This document shows positions 22,037 through 33,387 of a stretch of DNA of 64,000 nt, piece after piece; the stretch's first letter is position 1; every line of letters begins with the position of its first letter. This DNA comes from Cricetomys ansorgei (Eukaryota > Chordata > Mammalia > Rodentia > Nesomyidae). The position numbers and the translations under genes are program-made. Under the pieces are notes generated by a model. It was not told the DNA's origin. It searched no databases and saw only the letters and a list, made by a program, of their open reading frames with translations. Where the stretch lies: assembly GCA_026225945.1 (NCBI GenBank), contig JAMJFZ010000770.1, positions 186,001 through 250,000 of the forward strand. Direction: 5' to 3'.

Positions 22037-23204
22037 CTAGAGTTCACCAGTTAGCAACAGGAATGTATCCCGATCAGTAGCTTTTGTTGCTCTCGCCTCT
22101 GGGTCAACTCGTATAACATTTAAACTATCTGGTGTCAGAATAATAAGAAAAACTGGGAAGGACTAGAAATAAAATGAGCATGTGATCAAAGGGTTGAAAA
22201 GTTACAGAAATATTTAGTCTGGAGAAGAGAAGGCTGAAAGGTGTTTGGAAAATTCAGTTCAAGGAGATGAATAGAGGAATCGAAAGGACACTGAGCAGAT
22301 CCTCAGTCACTGAGGCCAGGGGGTGGGCTTTGACTGCGAGCACTGCGCAGAGCAACAGCACAGGAGCAGAACCAAGGGCACTCAGCGATCACCCACAATG
22401 GGAGTGCTTTACACAGAGGACTGGCCACAGGGGCCAGGGGACACATGGAGGACGGTGAGGGTCGATGTCACACCCCACGTTCTTATGCATATACCCTGTC
22501 CTTGGGCCCCACAGGGTCTACCTGAGCCCCATTCTCCACCCGGCAGGTTGCCCAGGGGAAAGTCTCCATACAAGCGCAGGTGCCCATTCTGTGGGAGAGC
22601 ATCCCCAGAACAACAGACCAACTCCATGGCATGCTGTTGTTCTGGTTTCTTCTTGGGTATTGGCAGGGTTCTCGCTGTTCAACCGCTCCTTTAAAAATCC
22701 TGCAACCCTAGCAGGGAGAAGGAACATCTGACAAACCCAAGAATCATCTGCCTTTCGGGTTTTAATCAATTCCAGATTTTACATACATATGACATCATTG
22801 TTACATAAAGGAGATGCTCACAGCAAGCTTGCCAAGGCTCCCTGGGAGCACGGTTCATCTCTCAACACTTCCATACACCGTGAGCAGCAGGAATTGAAGA
22901 GTCCAGGACCCATTCCAGAGGCAGGTCTGAGCAACACTGCAGAAAGCTGAGGGCACGCCCTGTCCAGCTGCACACGCAGTCTGGGGAGGGCTGTGACTGG
23001 CTAGTGTCACCATCAGAGCACACAGTGACATGAACATGGGCCCCTCACAGGGCACCAGAGGGCACCCTCTATTTGGAGGGCCAAGTACATAAGCACCATC
23101 TCTCATCAAGGAGACAGTAACAGTGGCATGCCAAGGTAGGTCCTGGTAATTAAAAGGAAGTGGGAGAGTGTGTTAGAGTTTTCAGAGAAACAGAATGAAT
23201 GATG
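22037..23204. other. No recognised feature
   Basis: Unique-looking sequence. Confidence 0.45.

Positions 23205-23276
<72 letters not shown>
23205..23276. repeat. (TG)n(AG)n compound microsatellite
   Basis: About 36 bp of TG repeats run straight into about 35 bp of AG repeats. Confidence 0.95.
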
Positions 23277-23278
<2 letters not shown>

Positions 23279-23324
23279 AGTTTAAGAATTGGTTCCAGGG
23301 TCTGACAAATTCCAACTCTGCAGG

Positions 23325-23455
23325 TCTGCGAGGCTGGAGGTGAGGCATGAGGCTTGCAGTGAGCTTGAGGCCAGTCTGGGCTAGCCAGGACAAGGACAGC
23401 TGGGCTGCCCAGCAACACCCTGTCTCAAACAGCTGAGAAAACAAATAAAATCCCA
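23325..23455 (+). mobile_element. B1 SINE relic
   Basis: GAGCTTGAGGCCAGTCTGGGC and CAACACCCTGTCTCAAACAG with an A-rich tail. Confidence 0.65.
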
Positions 23456-23471
23456 AACCACATAGACAAGC

Positions 23472-23697
23472 TGGGGCTGGAGAGATGGCTCAGTGGTTAA
23501 AAGCACTGGCTGCTCTGCAGAGGACCCAGGTTCAGTTACCAGCACCCACGTGGTGGCTCAACTGTTTGAAACACCAGTTCTGAGGGGAGCCGACACCCTC
23601 TTCTGATCTCCCAGGGCTCCAGGTACACACACGGTGCACATACATACATTCAGGCCAAACATTCATACACGTAAAAAGAAAGTCAATAAATCTAAAA
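23472..23697 (+). mobile_element. B2 SINE, full length
   Basis: GGGGCTGGAGAGATGGCTCAG head, GGACCCAGGTTCAGTTACC, a CACACACGG region and an AATAAATC tail. Confidence 0.92.
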
Positions 23698-23699
23698 AA

Positions 23700-23812
23700 G
23701 ACTAGACTGGGTCAGGTGGTACGTGTGTGTGTTCTTAGCACTTGGGAAATGGAGACAGGGGTTCAAAGTCATCTTCAGCTATACACTGATTTTGCGTGAA
23801 ATCCCAGGGGGT
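23700..23812 (+). mobile_element. B1/B4 SINE relic
   Basis: GGGTCAGGTGGTACGTGTG, CTTAGCACTTGGGAAATGG and GGTTCAAAGTCATCTTCAGC. Confidence 0.55.
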
Positions 23813-23902
23813 GGATACCTTCACAGAAACAACCCAGCCAGATGTGTCTGAGCAAAGGTCTGATTGCCACAGCCTCAATGATAGGAAATTCTCCGTTGCC
23901 GT

Positions 23903-24290
23903 CAGCAGAGGACCACAGCGTCAGTTAACTTGACACACCTGGGAAGAAGGAGCGCCAACTGAAGAATCGCCTCCATCAGACTGGTCTATGGGCACGTGTG
24001 GGGGGCATTTTCTGAATTACTAGTTGATGTATGAGCACCCAGCCCCCCCGAGGGCAGTGCCTTCCCCGGGCAGGTGGGTTTGCGCCCTATAAGAAAGACA
24101 GATGAGTGAGGCAGGGAGCAGGTCAGTACGCGGAGTCTCTCCACGTCTCTGCTGTAAGCACCTGCTCTGAACTAGTGTCCACGCTTCCCTTGATGATCTG
24201 TAAGCCAAATAATCCCTTTCCTCTCCAAGTTGTTTTTGGTCAGTGTTTCACCACGACAACCAAGAAGCAAACTGAGGCAAACAGTAAGAC
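23903..24290 (+). mobile_element. Rodent LTR-like repeat
   Basis: GTCAGTTAACTTGACACACC, CGCCTCCATCAGACTGG, TATAAGAAAGAC, AATAATCCCTTTCCTCTCC and TTTTTGGTCAGTGTTTCACC follow the same order as 38742-39118. Confidence 0.65.
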
Positions 24291-25999
24291 TAAGTCTGGA
24301 GGGGCAGGCATGTGCCACTCATTTGCTGGGGCACGGTAGATGCCGGACCTCTGGGGAAGCAGAAGCCCAGTTGTCACACCTGGGCGATGCCACGTGTGAC
24401 TTACCGTTGTGCTTCCTCGTTCCACGGCAGTTGGTAGAGACGAAACCATCGTTGCTCTCAGCTGAGCAGGGTGGCCGAGGCATACCGTGTACAGCTGCTC
24501 ACGGGCAGCACAAGGACACAAGAAGCTTGAGGAAGTAAATCCAGCAGAGCGCAGGAGTTTCTACCCTTTTCCTCCAATGAGGCCTAGTCCCTGCACTGCG
24601 GGCTCACACAGAGGGAGCTCAGGGTGACGACGGAAAGTCAGAGCTGTGGTGCCTTGAGTCACACTAATCAATACACAGGAGCTTCTTCTCAGAGTAGTTT
24701 GACCAAGAGTGAGCCCAAGTTTGAATTCTCCACTTTCCTCCCCGTATCTTCCATCTGCCCCCAACAAAGGCTTTGGTGGTTATTTATTGAACAGCACAGA
24801 AAAACATGGCATGAAAAAAGAGTGAAGGATTCTTTATAGAAACCGTTAACGGAGTTAGAGAAGTTCCATTGCTGCCTCCAGAGGGCCCACTTGCGGACAG
24901 GCTCTCCCACCCTGTATCCACATGTTGTTTGCAATGTTTATGGAAGATATTTGCTGTTTAAAGTTGATGCTTTAAACTTGTTGGCTGCTTTCTGCGAATG
25001 ATTACCACAACATACGCCTACACATAGACATTACTCTGGGTCAGAGTCTTGGAAGGGTGTGCACCTTAAGATTAAATGCACAGGTTAGCTTACGTTGGGA
25101 AAGCTGGTTGCCTGGGGGGAATCTCATGCAGTAAGGTCCCACCTCGTTGTTATCTTAAAGGCAGGTTAAATTTAAATGGGTTGAGTACACAGTAGGGCAG
25201 CAGGTTGAGTACATAGTCTTAAGTGATCTCAGCTTTGCTCTGAAAGCTGCAAAGAATTCAGTCTTTTGGAGGTCAAGAAACATTTTCATAAAAATGTATC
25301 GTTATACTGCACAGATGGGGAAACCATAGCTGTAACTTACAACTGTAGATGTGGTTGACATTCCGGCAGAAAGATTTCTACCTGTGAAAGTCTTTGGTCC
25401 ACGATTTTGCAATGATGCGATCACGTGAGGCGAGCCATGGAGTCGCTTCTGGAAGGACAGCGTTGCTGCAGAGTGGCATGGCGGACTGGGTGGTGGGAAC
25501 TTCCATACTGTGCTCGCTGGGGAAGAGGTCGTGTTTATCTGCACAGGGAGGAGAAAGGTGAAACAGACAAATGCAAACAGAGTCAGAACCTAAGAATCAA
25601 AGAAAATGAAGACTGTAGTAGATTCTCAGAGTCGTTGTGAACATGTCACAAACGGGGCGGGTTAGGACAGTGGAAACGTGTTCTTCGATGGTTGTGGAGA
25701 CCGAGGTTCCAAACCAAGGCGCCGGCAGGGCACTGCCTCTGCAATCTGGTGCTGGGGGTGCGGTCCTTGCTTTGTTCTGGGCCCGCAGTGGCACTCTTCG
25801 AGCCTCTACCTCTCTCTCCACAGGGATCTCTCCTCTGTGGGCCCATGGCGCTTCCCCTAAGAACACCAGACATGTTGGTTGAGGTTCTGATTTTGTCTTA
25901 ACTAACTGCACCTGACACAACCCTGACTCCACAGAAAATCACTTTCTGAGGTATTGGGATATATCGTGCAGGGACCTAGTTTAAAATATTACACTGAAG
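24291..25999. other. No recognised feature
   Basis: 1.7 kb without a gene or repeat that I can name. The minus frame 25597-25932 has no family resemblance. Confidence 0.45.
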
Positions 26000-26113
26000 G
26001 AACAGAAGATGTAGAGATATGTAATCTCAGTTCTTGGGAGCCTGAGGCAGGAGGATCAGAAGTTTGAAACCAGTCTGGGTTACATAGTGGAATTGCACTT
26101 CAAAGACAAGCAA
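26000..26113 (+). mobile_element. B1 SINE relic
   Basis: TGTAATCTCAGTTCTTGGGAG, CTGAGGCAGGAGGATCAG and CAGTCTGGGTTACATAGTGG. Confidence 0.65.
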
Positions 26114-26777
26114 GTAGGCAAACCAAACAACCAACCATTCTGGTCTTTATCATAAATACTCTGTAGTTCTGCTTTTACTATCTGAAGTGAAACTCAAAGT
26201 TGCTATAGTTTTCATAATCATTGCAACACATTTATTTTGTTATAAAGGAGGAACAAAGAAAAGACATTTACAATAAAATGACATACCTTTGATCTGTAGA
26301 TGTTTGGGTGTGATGAGACTCGGCAACAATGCCTGTGTCCACTTATAAACAAACTAGCTTATGTAGGAGGTTTGAGATGAGAAGCTTTGACACTCAAAAC
26401 AAATAAAAAATGCATCAGGGATGATGCATAGCAGAATAAAATCCAGTGTTGGATGGTTGAGGGCACATCCGGTACCAACAGGTCAGACATGCTTGCTTGT
26501 GATGTTGATAACCGACTTAACTCCAGACAGACTGGAGAACACGGAGAAGTGCACCAGCCTCACACATACGGCAGGCTGCTTCTGCTCTGACTTTTGAAGA
26601 ATGCAGTGTTGAGTTTCAAAGAACGCCTAGTTTCCTCTTCTGAAGCCCGGATGGAGTAGGCAAGGAGACAGACATGCGGTACCTAAGGAAAGCTGCCTCT
26701 GCTGCTGGGTAGCTGCGTCACCTGATGGTCAGAATGTCCCTGTCTGGTACCTCCGCTGCTACAGAGAAACCAGAGCT
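26114..26777. other. No recognised feature
   Basis: Unique-looking, AT-rich. Confidence 0.45.
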
Positions 26778-26946
26778 TGGGGTAGGAGAAATGGCTTTGC
26801 AGTTAAGGACACTTGTTCCTGCAGAGGACCTGGTTGTGCTCCCAGCACCTACATGGTAGCTTACAATAGTAACTCCAGGCCAGGATCTGGTGCCCTCTTC
26901 TGACCTCTATAGGCCCGGCACGCACGCGCGCGCGCGCGCGCGCGCG

Positions 26947-26977
<31 letters not shown>

Positions 26978-27036
26978 AACGCACATACAGATGTATAGGC
27001 ACAACATTCATGCACAGTAAAATAAAAATAAAATGA
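26778..27036 (+). mobile_element. B2 SINE with (CG)n(CA)n
   Basis: GAGAAATGGCTTTGCAGTTAAG head, GTGCCCTCTTCTGACCTC, a (CG)15(CA)12 tract at 26921-26979 and a tail of AAATAAAA type. The alternating purine-pyrimidine tract is Z-DNA prone. Confidence 0.88.
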
Positions 27037-28287
27037 CACAAAAATCAAGGCGCCACGTCTCCTTCCCAGTTTCCACACGTGCTAGCCAAGGGCTGTACCC
27101 TTAAAGGCCTTGTCTTCATTAGTGCTGTTTATAGTAAGCCTTTGACTTCCCACCCCACCCCTTTTGGGCTTTCTGAGATGATCATGGAGAGAAATAGCCT
27201 AAAACAGGAGAGCCTGTCCACCATAACGTGGGCGGAAGTGCCACCTCGCCTCATGAATACGCCTCTCACCTCGTGGTTGTCATATTTTAAAGATCTACAG
27301 CGGAGTCCAGAGTGCTCCCAGTCTGCCCACCCTCATCTGTTTGAAGTGCATGATTTACTTTAATACAGTGCTTAAAATGTCTGTCTCTTGGCTGTATTCT
27401 TCCCTTGAGAAGGTAAGAACTGAGGCGACACCACATGTACCAGAAGCCCACCATGTGTGGGGGTACAGGTTCCATTTCTAGACTTCTAAAAGGACGCTGG
27501 AGACCACATCCTTTGCAGTGTGGTGGGAAACAGATGAAATGGAAAGTAAAAGGCGTCCGATGTTCTACAGTGTGTGCTAAAGGACGGGGACGGGGGTGTC
27601 AGACCACCCTAACACACCCTAAAACACCACACCGTAGCATCCACATGTAACTTTCACAGCTCAAAAACAAGTCATGAGAGATGTATGCAGGATGCTGCAG
27701 CAGATAGTCTGCATTCTGCCCTTCTCTGAGTCTTTACTGCATCTGAGCATCTTTCTCAGTCATGGCTCTCAGCCTGTGGTTTGCCCTGCCCTAGACTCTA
27801 GGGCCTAGAGCCTCCTGTTTCTCGTGGGGCAAGTAGGAAGTGGTAGGGAATTGCCACACCTTGGAAGTAATCCTCAGCAACTATGGAAGTCAGTGGGTAA
27901 ATACCCCTACCCCTTGCCTTGTGGTGGGCTCCACCAAAGACCTGGCTCCCTGGGTCTCAGAGAGATTAGGCTGCAGTTTCCCATAGTACTAGTTTCTCAT
28001 GATTCATCTCAATGAACTTCCTGTCCACCCATCAGTAAAGTCTCCTAGGAACACTTCCCAGACAAAACTGGGTGTATGTGCAACTTTGTCTCAGAGTCTT
28101 TGAGAGGTCCAGGGCGAGACATTGAGAATATGAGGTATTTTAATTTGCAGGTGAGACCTAACGAGGCCCTGATGCTGCTGAGGGAGGCTAGATCACAGTC
28201 CTTTATTTTTGCAGCAGTGATCATATTGCTCTGAAATCCTTTCCCCACACCTTTCCCCACGTGTAGGGAAATAATCTAATACTTGTT
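27037..28287. other. No recognised feature
   Basis: Unique-looking sequence. Confidence 0.45.
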
Positions 28288-28418
28288 TTCTTTTTTTGGT
28301 TTGTTTGAGACAGTGTCCCATTGTGTAGTCTGGGTAGCCTGGACCTGGATTTGTAGAACAGGCTGGCCTTGACCTCACAGAGATCCTCCTGATGCTGGCA
28401 CCACCAAGCCCAGCCTAT
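28288..28418 (-). mobile_element. B1 SINE
   Basis: TTTGTTTGAGACAGTGTCCC, GAACAGGCTGGCCTTGACC and CACCACCAAGCCCAGCC. Confidence 0.8.
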
Positions 28419-28660
28419 GACAGGTATTTTTAAAGGATGGCTAATGACGATCTTAGCTAAATCCACTTTTAGTAATTACCTTAACTGAGTCTTTTGAATC
28501 CCAAGTAATTTTTTTGAGTTAGTTACATATTGGGAAAACATAAGCTAACTTGTTACATCCTTTGTGAGTGGATTAACTGCTTAGTTTGATATTATACATT
28601 TTTAGATTTACAATTTTAGACTTCCTAACTTTCCAAAGTAGCCTTAAAATTAGCAACATA

Positions 28661-28878
28661 TGGGACTGGAGAGTTGGTTCAGCGGTTGACAGCACTGGCT
28701 GCTTTTCCAGAAGACCTAGGTTTGGTTCCCAGCATCCACATGGTTGGTCACAAACCACCTGTAACTCCAGTTCCAGGGGATCTGATGTCCTCTGCTGGCC
28801 TCCTTTGGCTTCAGATACACACATGATACACATACACACATGCAAGCACTCATACACATTAAATAAAAATGAATCATT
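28661..28878 (+). mobile_element. B2 SINE
   Basis: GGACTGGAGAGTTGGTTCAGC head, GGTTTGGTTCCCAGCATCC, GATCTGATGTCCTCTGC and a CATTAAATAAAAATG tail. Confidence 0.9.
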
Positions 28879-29767
28879 TAAAAAATTAGGAATATGATTC
28901 CAAGCTACTGTCCTCAGAACTACTAAAATTAGGAGCTGTGAAAATTCAGGGCAAGAAATATTCTCTGAAAATGATTAAGTTTGTTGAAAATGTTATGATA
29001 ATTCTTCTTTAATAATATCAGCTTTGCTTGCAGCTTAATACCTTCATTTCACACTTCTGATGCAGGTAAAATATATGTTCAGTTGTCTCATATTTTTGGT
29101 GTCTTTTGGTATCACTGTTTAGTTCTTCATATATAGAAACAAAATTATACGTGTTAAAAGAGCACAGACAACTTTCTTTGGAAATGCTTTATTTCCTCTG
29201 TAGGACGATCAAGCCTCTTTTCGCAGATACCCTATTCCAGGCGTTAATTGTATTAAAGGCACTGAAAACACCCAATGATGTGTGGGTTTTTCGATATGGT
29301 TTCTGGTAACCAGGCTGTCAATGATTGATTCACTGACCTGTGAACTGGCTGTTGCTGCTTTCCAGTTGTATATAAACCCAGGTGAGCAGCTGGACAGAAC
29401 TGCTGCTCTGCTGTTGCACGACATCGGAAGAGGGGGGAAAAAGTGTTTCCTATGGAATAATGTTCAAGAGTTTCAAGTTTTGACAATTCTGTTGCTGGTA
29501 TATATGGAAATAAAATTTCCACTCAATGTTTTCATTCCCTGTGAATCATACATTTGGGACAATCAAGTATTCATTTTGATACCAGTCACTAAGTTCAACT
29601 GCAACAAAGTTTCTGACTGCAGTTCATTTCATAGCTAATTTTCTACCTCTTCAGATTTCACTTAGATCCTTCGAATATACTGGTGTTCCAAAGGATTTTC
29701 TTAAATTTCTTCCTATTCAATGATAGTTGACATTAGTTTGCCATAATTGTTTTTATTTATAATATAT
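28879..29767. other. AT-rich sequence, no recognised feature
   Basis: Includes an open plus frame (29282-29638) with no family resemblance. May hide an old LINE fragment that I cannot name. Confidence 0.4.
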
Positions 29768-30165
29768 AGTGTTAGGTCTCAAACTCCAGACAAACTGCTG
29801 GCTGAGATACCTATTTAACACGTCAAAGTGAACCTGGTGGCCAGGTTCCCAGCATGCCTCTGTCCCTATTAGGGTATTCCTAGCTTGGATACCAGGCCCC
29901 CTACCCTGAATTCTCCAGCCCAGGGTGTGGGCTGCTTTTCCCTATATAATCCAGCCATTTTGGTTACTCTCTCTCTTTCGGGCCTTTGGCCTCCTGACCT
30001 CTTGGCCACCGCTCCAAGTTCCCCTCTCTCTCCTCTTCCTTCCCCTAACATGGCCCAGCAGCTCAGTCTGGTCACGTCCATCCTGGACTCCCCCTGCTTC
30101 CTCTGCTCTGCTCTCTCCCGCATACCTACAACGAACTTTCTCCTTCACCATACTAAGGAACAGTC
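29768..30165 (+). mobile_element. Probable solo LTR with TATA box
   Basis: Begins TGTTAGGTCTCAAACTCC and has a TATA-like CCCTATATAATCC at about 29940, followed by a CT-rich region (CTCTCTCTTTCGGGCC) and CAACGAACTTTCTCC near its end. This is the layout of a short rodent retroviral LTR; the family is not assigned. Confidence 0.5.
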
Positions 30166-31479
30166 ATGTCTTTTCCTTTTTATTCCTTTTTTCATTCACA
30201 TAGGACTTAAGTACATAAGGTTAAGTTTCAAAACAAAACTTAGAGACAATAATACGATTTTGAAGCTTTCCCTCTATCTCTATAAAGTGTCATCTCTTAT
30301 TTATTTAACCATGATATGGTAATGTCTTAGATGAAGTAGAAGACAATGCCTGATACACTCTTCAAATGTTCATCTTTAACACCAGGTACTTTCCGAGGCA
30401 AACAATTATAAGGAAGAAGGCCTTCAGCATCTGGCCTGTGAGAACGTCCTGTGCTTCTCTTTTCAGTTTGTTGTGACATGTTTTGGATGAAGCACACAGA
30501 GAAAAGCTCACCCAGAGTAGATCTGAAGTTGGAGAAGTGTAGAAGTTTAATAAGTCCGGCGATATATTAATAAACATGTTTCAAAGTACAGGCCAGACAG
30601 ACTTCAGCAGAGAGCACAACTGGCTGTCTTCCAGCTCCAACTCTGCTCCTTGTCCTGGCAGCTTATTATCTGAGAAGCCCCTCCTTGCGCCTTAGCAGTC
30701 TGTTTGCATGATCCGAGAGATACCAGGGTTTATTCCTCCCAGACCTTTGCCCATCAGGGAGTGCCCACCCATTTATAGTGGGGTGCGGCCAACACAAAAG
30801 GGGCCATGCCACACCCAAATGAGCTACGTCCACGTTTTATAGTGGGGTAACTCCGGAACAACAGGAGAGACCCAGGCCACACCTAATGTCACCTGTAAAA
30901 CTCACATCCTGCCAGGCTCCTGGCAACCAGTGCAAGGAATCTTCAGTGAATATAACATCTGGAGGTATGTTCAAATATACCACAACTGGCAAGCACTTCA
31001 GGACCTCTTTTCATTAAATGGGTATCTTTTTCTTTTCATACGATGTCAAAAGTTTAAATGGTAGTTTCTTTATGGTTAGTTGCAACCAGGGATCTGCCTT
31101 ACCACCTACTTGTGTGCTTTGCAATTCCAGCTGTTCACCAGGCGCTGGTTAACTGCAAAGTACTCAACCATACTGCTTATGGAGGAGTAACACTGGGAAA
31201 GGAAAATAACGTTTTAGCATCGTTACAAAAATTGTTCAGGTCTCTGAACACCCTCGGGCCCCGAGGGAGCCCGTGTAAACTTTGAGAACCACTCTCATGC
31301 GGGCTACAGAGTTTGTGGGTATCAGCTTCTGCAAACCTCGGAGACCTCCTATCACGTCTCTGCAAAACACCTGGATGAACAGTTATACGTACTTCTTGCT
31401 GATGACCAAACTGAAAATAAAAACGGCCAGACGGTGAGAACACACGTGACTGCGCTGACCCCGGAACGAAAGGCTTGTA
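30166..31479. other. Mostly unassigned; possible further LTR piece at about 30540-30930
   Basis: The 30540-30930 stretch (ending near GCCAGGCTCCTGGCAACC) contains GTTTATTCCTCCCAGACC and two copies of a TTTATAGTGGGGT motif (30774 and 30837), suggesting an old LTR. The rest looks unique, leading into the CpG island. Confidence 0.4.
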
Positions 31480-31978
31480 TTTACTCCCCTAAACCCAGAT
31501 TCAGCAGGCTGCCAACCCCGCCCGGTCTCAGGGCTTCCGGACGCACTCCGCCCGCACGCCCCGCAGTACACATCCTTCAGGAAATCGCCGAGTCTCCCGT
31601 TTCCGGCTCGCGCGCATGAGCCCCGGGCCTCAGCAGGGGGTCCGGGGGCGGCGGGTCCGCGGGGCGGCCGCACCCGACCGGCGCCCGACCCCTGCGGCTT
31701 CGGGGTCACCGGAAGCCCGGGCTGGGCTCACCGAGCATGCGTGCAGACGCGGCCGTCCCGCCGGGGAAAGGCCCGGTTCCCGCTGCGGAAGAACAGCCCC
31801 GCCGCGGCTCGCAGCCGGGAGACGCCGCTGCTCCCGGCGCTCTGGCGCCCGCCGAGCCCTCTCCCGACACAGCCCGGGACCATCCCGAGAAGCGGCGCGC
31901 GGGCCCGCCCACGCTGACGCACTTCCTTCCCCGGCCGGAAGGGGAGGCCCCCGGCCGAGCGTGCACGCCCCACAGGTC

Positions 31979-31988
31979 GCGCATGCGC
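31979..31988. promoter_or_regulatory. NRF1-type palindrome
   Basis: GCGCATGCGC is a perfect match to the core NRF1 palindrome, about 140 bp upstream of the Ubac2 ATG and 38 bp downstream of an ETS site (CCGGAAG, 31935-31941). Confidence 0.6.
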
Positions 31989-32046
31989 TTTTTCCGGCGG
32001 CTCCGGAGCGCCTCGCCGGGCCGACTCCGCTCGCCGGGTTGAGAGT

Positions 32047-32056
32047 GCGCCTGCGC
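32047..32056. promoter_or_regulatory. Second NRF1-like site
   Basis: GCGCCTGCGC is a one-mismatch version of the palindrome at 31979, 73 bp upstream of the Ubac2 ATG. It may lie in the 5' UTR or at the start site. Confidence 0.4.
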
Positions 32057-32128
32057 GGCCGCGGGGGGCTCGCCACCGCCGCCTCCCCTCCCCTGCCGCC
32101 CCGCGGGGGCTCCGGGCCCGGCGGGACC

Positions 32129-32159
32129 ATGTTCACAAGCACCGGCTCCAGCGGGCTCT
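32129..32159 (+). CDS. Ubac2: Ubac2 exon 1, coding part (residues 1-10 plus first base of codon 11)
   Basis: The start codon lies in a good context (A at -3) and opens the peptide MFTSTGSSGL, which matches the N-terminus of mammalian UBAC2 as I know it. The exon ends after the first base of codon 11, directly before a consensus donor GTGAGT at 32160-32165. Joining that T to the first two bases of exon 2 (AC) gives Tyr, the residue expected next in UBAC2. UBAC2 is a multi-spanning ER-membrane, rhomboid-pseudoprotease-like protein with a C-terminal UBA domain; from the literature it works with the ubiquitin ligase gp78/AMFR and holds FAF2/UBXD8 in the ER. The 5' UTR lies in a CpG island and its start cannot be fixed from sequence alone. 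The frame upstream of this ATG is also free of stops back to 31616, but this ATG is chosen because it is the conserved UBAC2 start. Confidence 0.93.
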
Positions 32160-32760
32160 GTGAGTACCGGCTGCGCCGTCGCGGGGCGCTGCCCGGACCC
32201 GCTTGGGGGCTGGGGCTCCGGTCTGCAGGGCCCCGCGCCCGGAGCTGGGCAGTCCGCGCTCCTGGGGGGCCGCGGGCGCCGCCCCGCCGCAGTCCCGGGC
32301 CCGATGGGCGCCGCGCCCCCGCCCCGCGCCCCGCGGCCCGCCGCACAGCAGCCGGCCCTGCTGCAGGTGGGCCGGGCAGTTGGGGTCCGGCCGGGTGCCC
32401 GCCGCCCTCGCGGCCGCTCGCGTCGGGGCCGCGCCGCAGCCCTGCCCGCTCCGCTCCGTCCCCCGGGCCCGGGGCGCTGTAACTCAGGCACTTCTTCCCG
32501 GTCGCCCCCGGAGTTCCCAGAGCCGGGAAGCGGGCCGAGGCGCCTTAAAGTTGGGGAGTGCTTGGCCAGCGGCACGCTTTGCTTCTGGATGCGGCCGCAC
32601 CGGCCGGGTGTCCGCGAGGTCGCGGCCGAGGGCGAGGGGTTCCTGCCGACTCGGAGCGACTGTCCCCACCGGAGGGAGTGACAAGTTAACCGACCGTGGG
32701 GATCGGGCGCTGGGAACGCGGGGCGAGCTGTCTGAACGAGCTGCAGCCCGCGGCTACGGT

Positions 32761-33151
32761 GGTGCGTCCCGCCTCGGCGCGGGAGTCGGTGTTGCCCGAC
32801 AGTATGTTCTGTTGTGGTGTCCTGAGTCCGGGAGCTCCCCGGCTGCGCAGTCTCTCAGCAACGACATTTGAAATCTCCCACACTCCTCACCTTCCATAGG
32901 CTTTGAAGTAGGTTTAATGTTTACGATGCCCCCGTGTGTCATTGCTAATCTAATTTATGGAATCTTTCACATACTGGCCCCCGCATCCGTCAGAACTATT
33001 TAATCTTCAAACTACTCTTTGGATAAATAAGGTAGTGTGTGTTTCCTGAGGTTACACGTGGATTTTGACAGTAATTCGATTTTACGACTTCTTTGCATAC
33101 TGAGGCATCGTTTTGTACCAAAAATGCACGCAAAAGTTAAAAACTGAGAGC
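32761..33151. other. Intron 1, no further feature
   Basis: Transition from the CpG island to ordinary AT-richer DNA. Confidence 0.5.
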
Positions 33152-33347
33152 GTGGCTTGGCAGATGGTTCAGTAGGTAAGCCGCTTACACTGCAAGCGTG
33201 AAGATCTGAGTTCTAATTCCCGTTACCCATGTAAAAGCCAGGCATGGCAGTGTGTGTCTGTAACCCACCAATGAGAGGTGCAGGTAGGAAGATTCCCCAG
33301 GCCAGCCAGTCTAACTGACCTGGTGAACTTAAGGTCCAGTGGTCAAC

Positions 33348-33384
<37 letters not shown>
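33152..33384 (+). mobile_element. B4/RSINE1 SINE with (CA)n tail
   Basis: GCAGATGGTTCAGTAGGTAAG, GAGTTCTAATTCCCGTTACCC, AAAGCCAGGCATGGCAG and a (CA)17 tail at 33351-33384. Confidence 0.75.

Positions 33385-33387
<3 letters not shown>

Larger units (their letters stand above)
31480..32760 (+). promoter_or_regulatory. CpG island promoter of Ubac2
   Basis: GC content and CpG density jump here, while the flanks are ordinary AT-richer DNA poor in CpG. No TATA box is visible upstream of the Ubac2 start. ETS-type sites (CCGGAAG at 31935-31941, ACTTCC at 31921) and two NRF1-type palindromes sit 70-210 bp upstream of the ATG, typical of a housekeeping promoter with dispersed initiation. Transcription probably starts between about 31990 and 32110. 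Long open frames on both strands here (plus 31616-32482, minus 31706-32575) reflect the lack of AT-rich stop codons. Confidence 0.85.

Noticed and set aside
29282..29638. 118-codon plus frame in AT-rich DNA
   Set aside because: No recognisable domain, splice context or conserved features; likely chance or old repeat.
1..31479. DOCK9 exons in the left part
   Set aside because: DOCK9 is the expected upstream neighbour, but no stretch resembles its coding sequence. The region looks intergenic.
31983..32042. 19-codon upstream ORF before Ubac2
   Set aside because: Its ATG lies inside the NRF1 palindrome, probably at or upstream of transcription starts, so it may not be in the mRNA.
31616..32575. 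Open frames of 288 (plus) and 289 (minus) codons in the CpG island
   Set aside because: GC-rich DNA lacks stop codons and the products are Pro/Arg/Ala-rich without domains. Only the 31 bases from 32129 are supported as coding.
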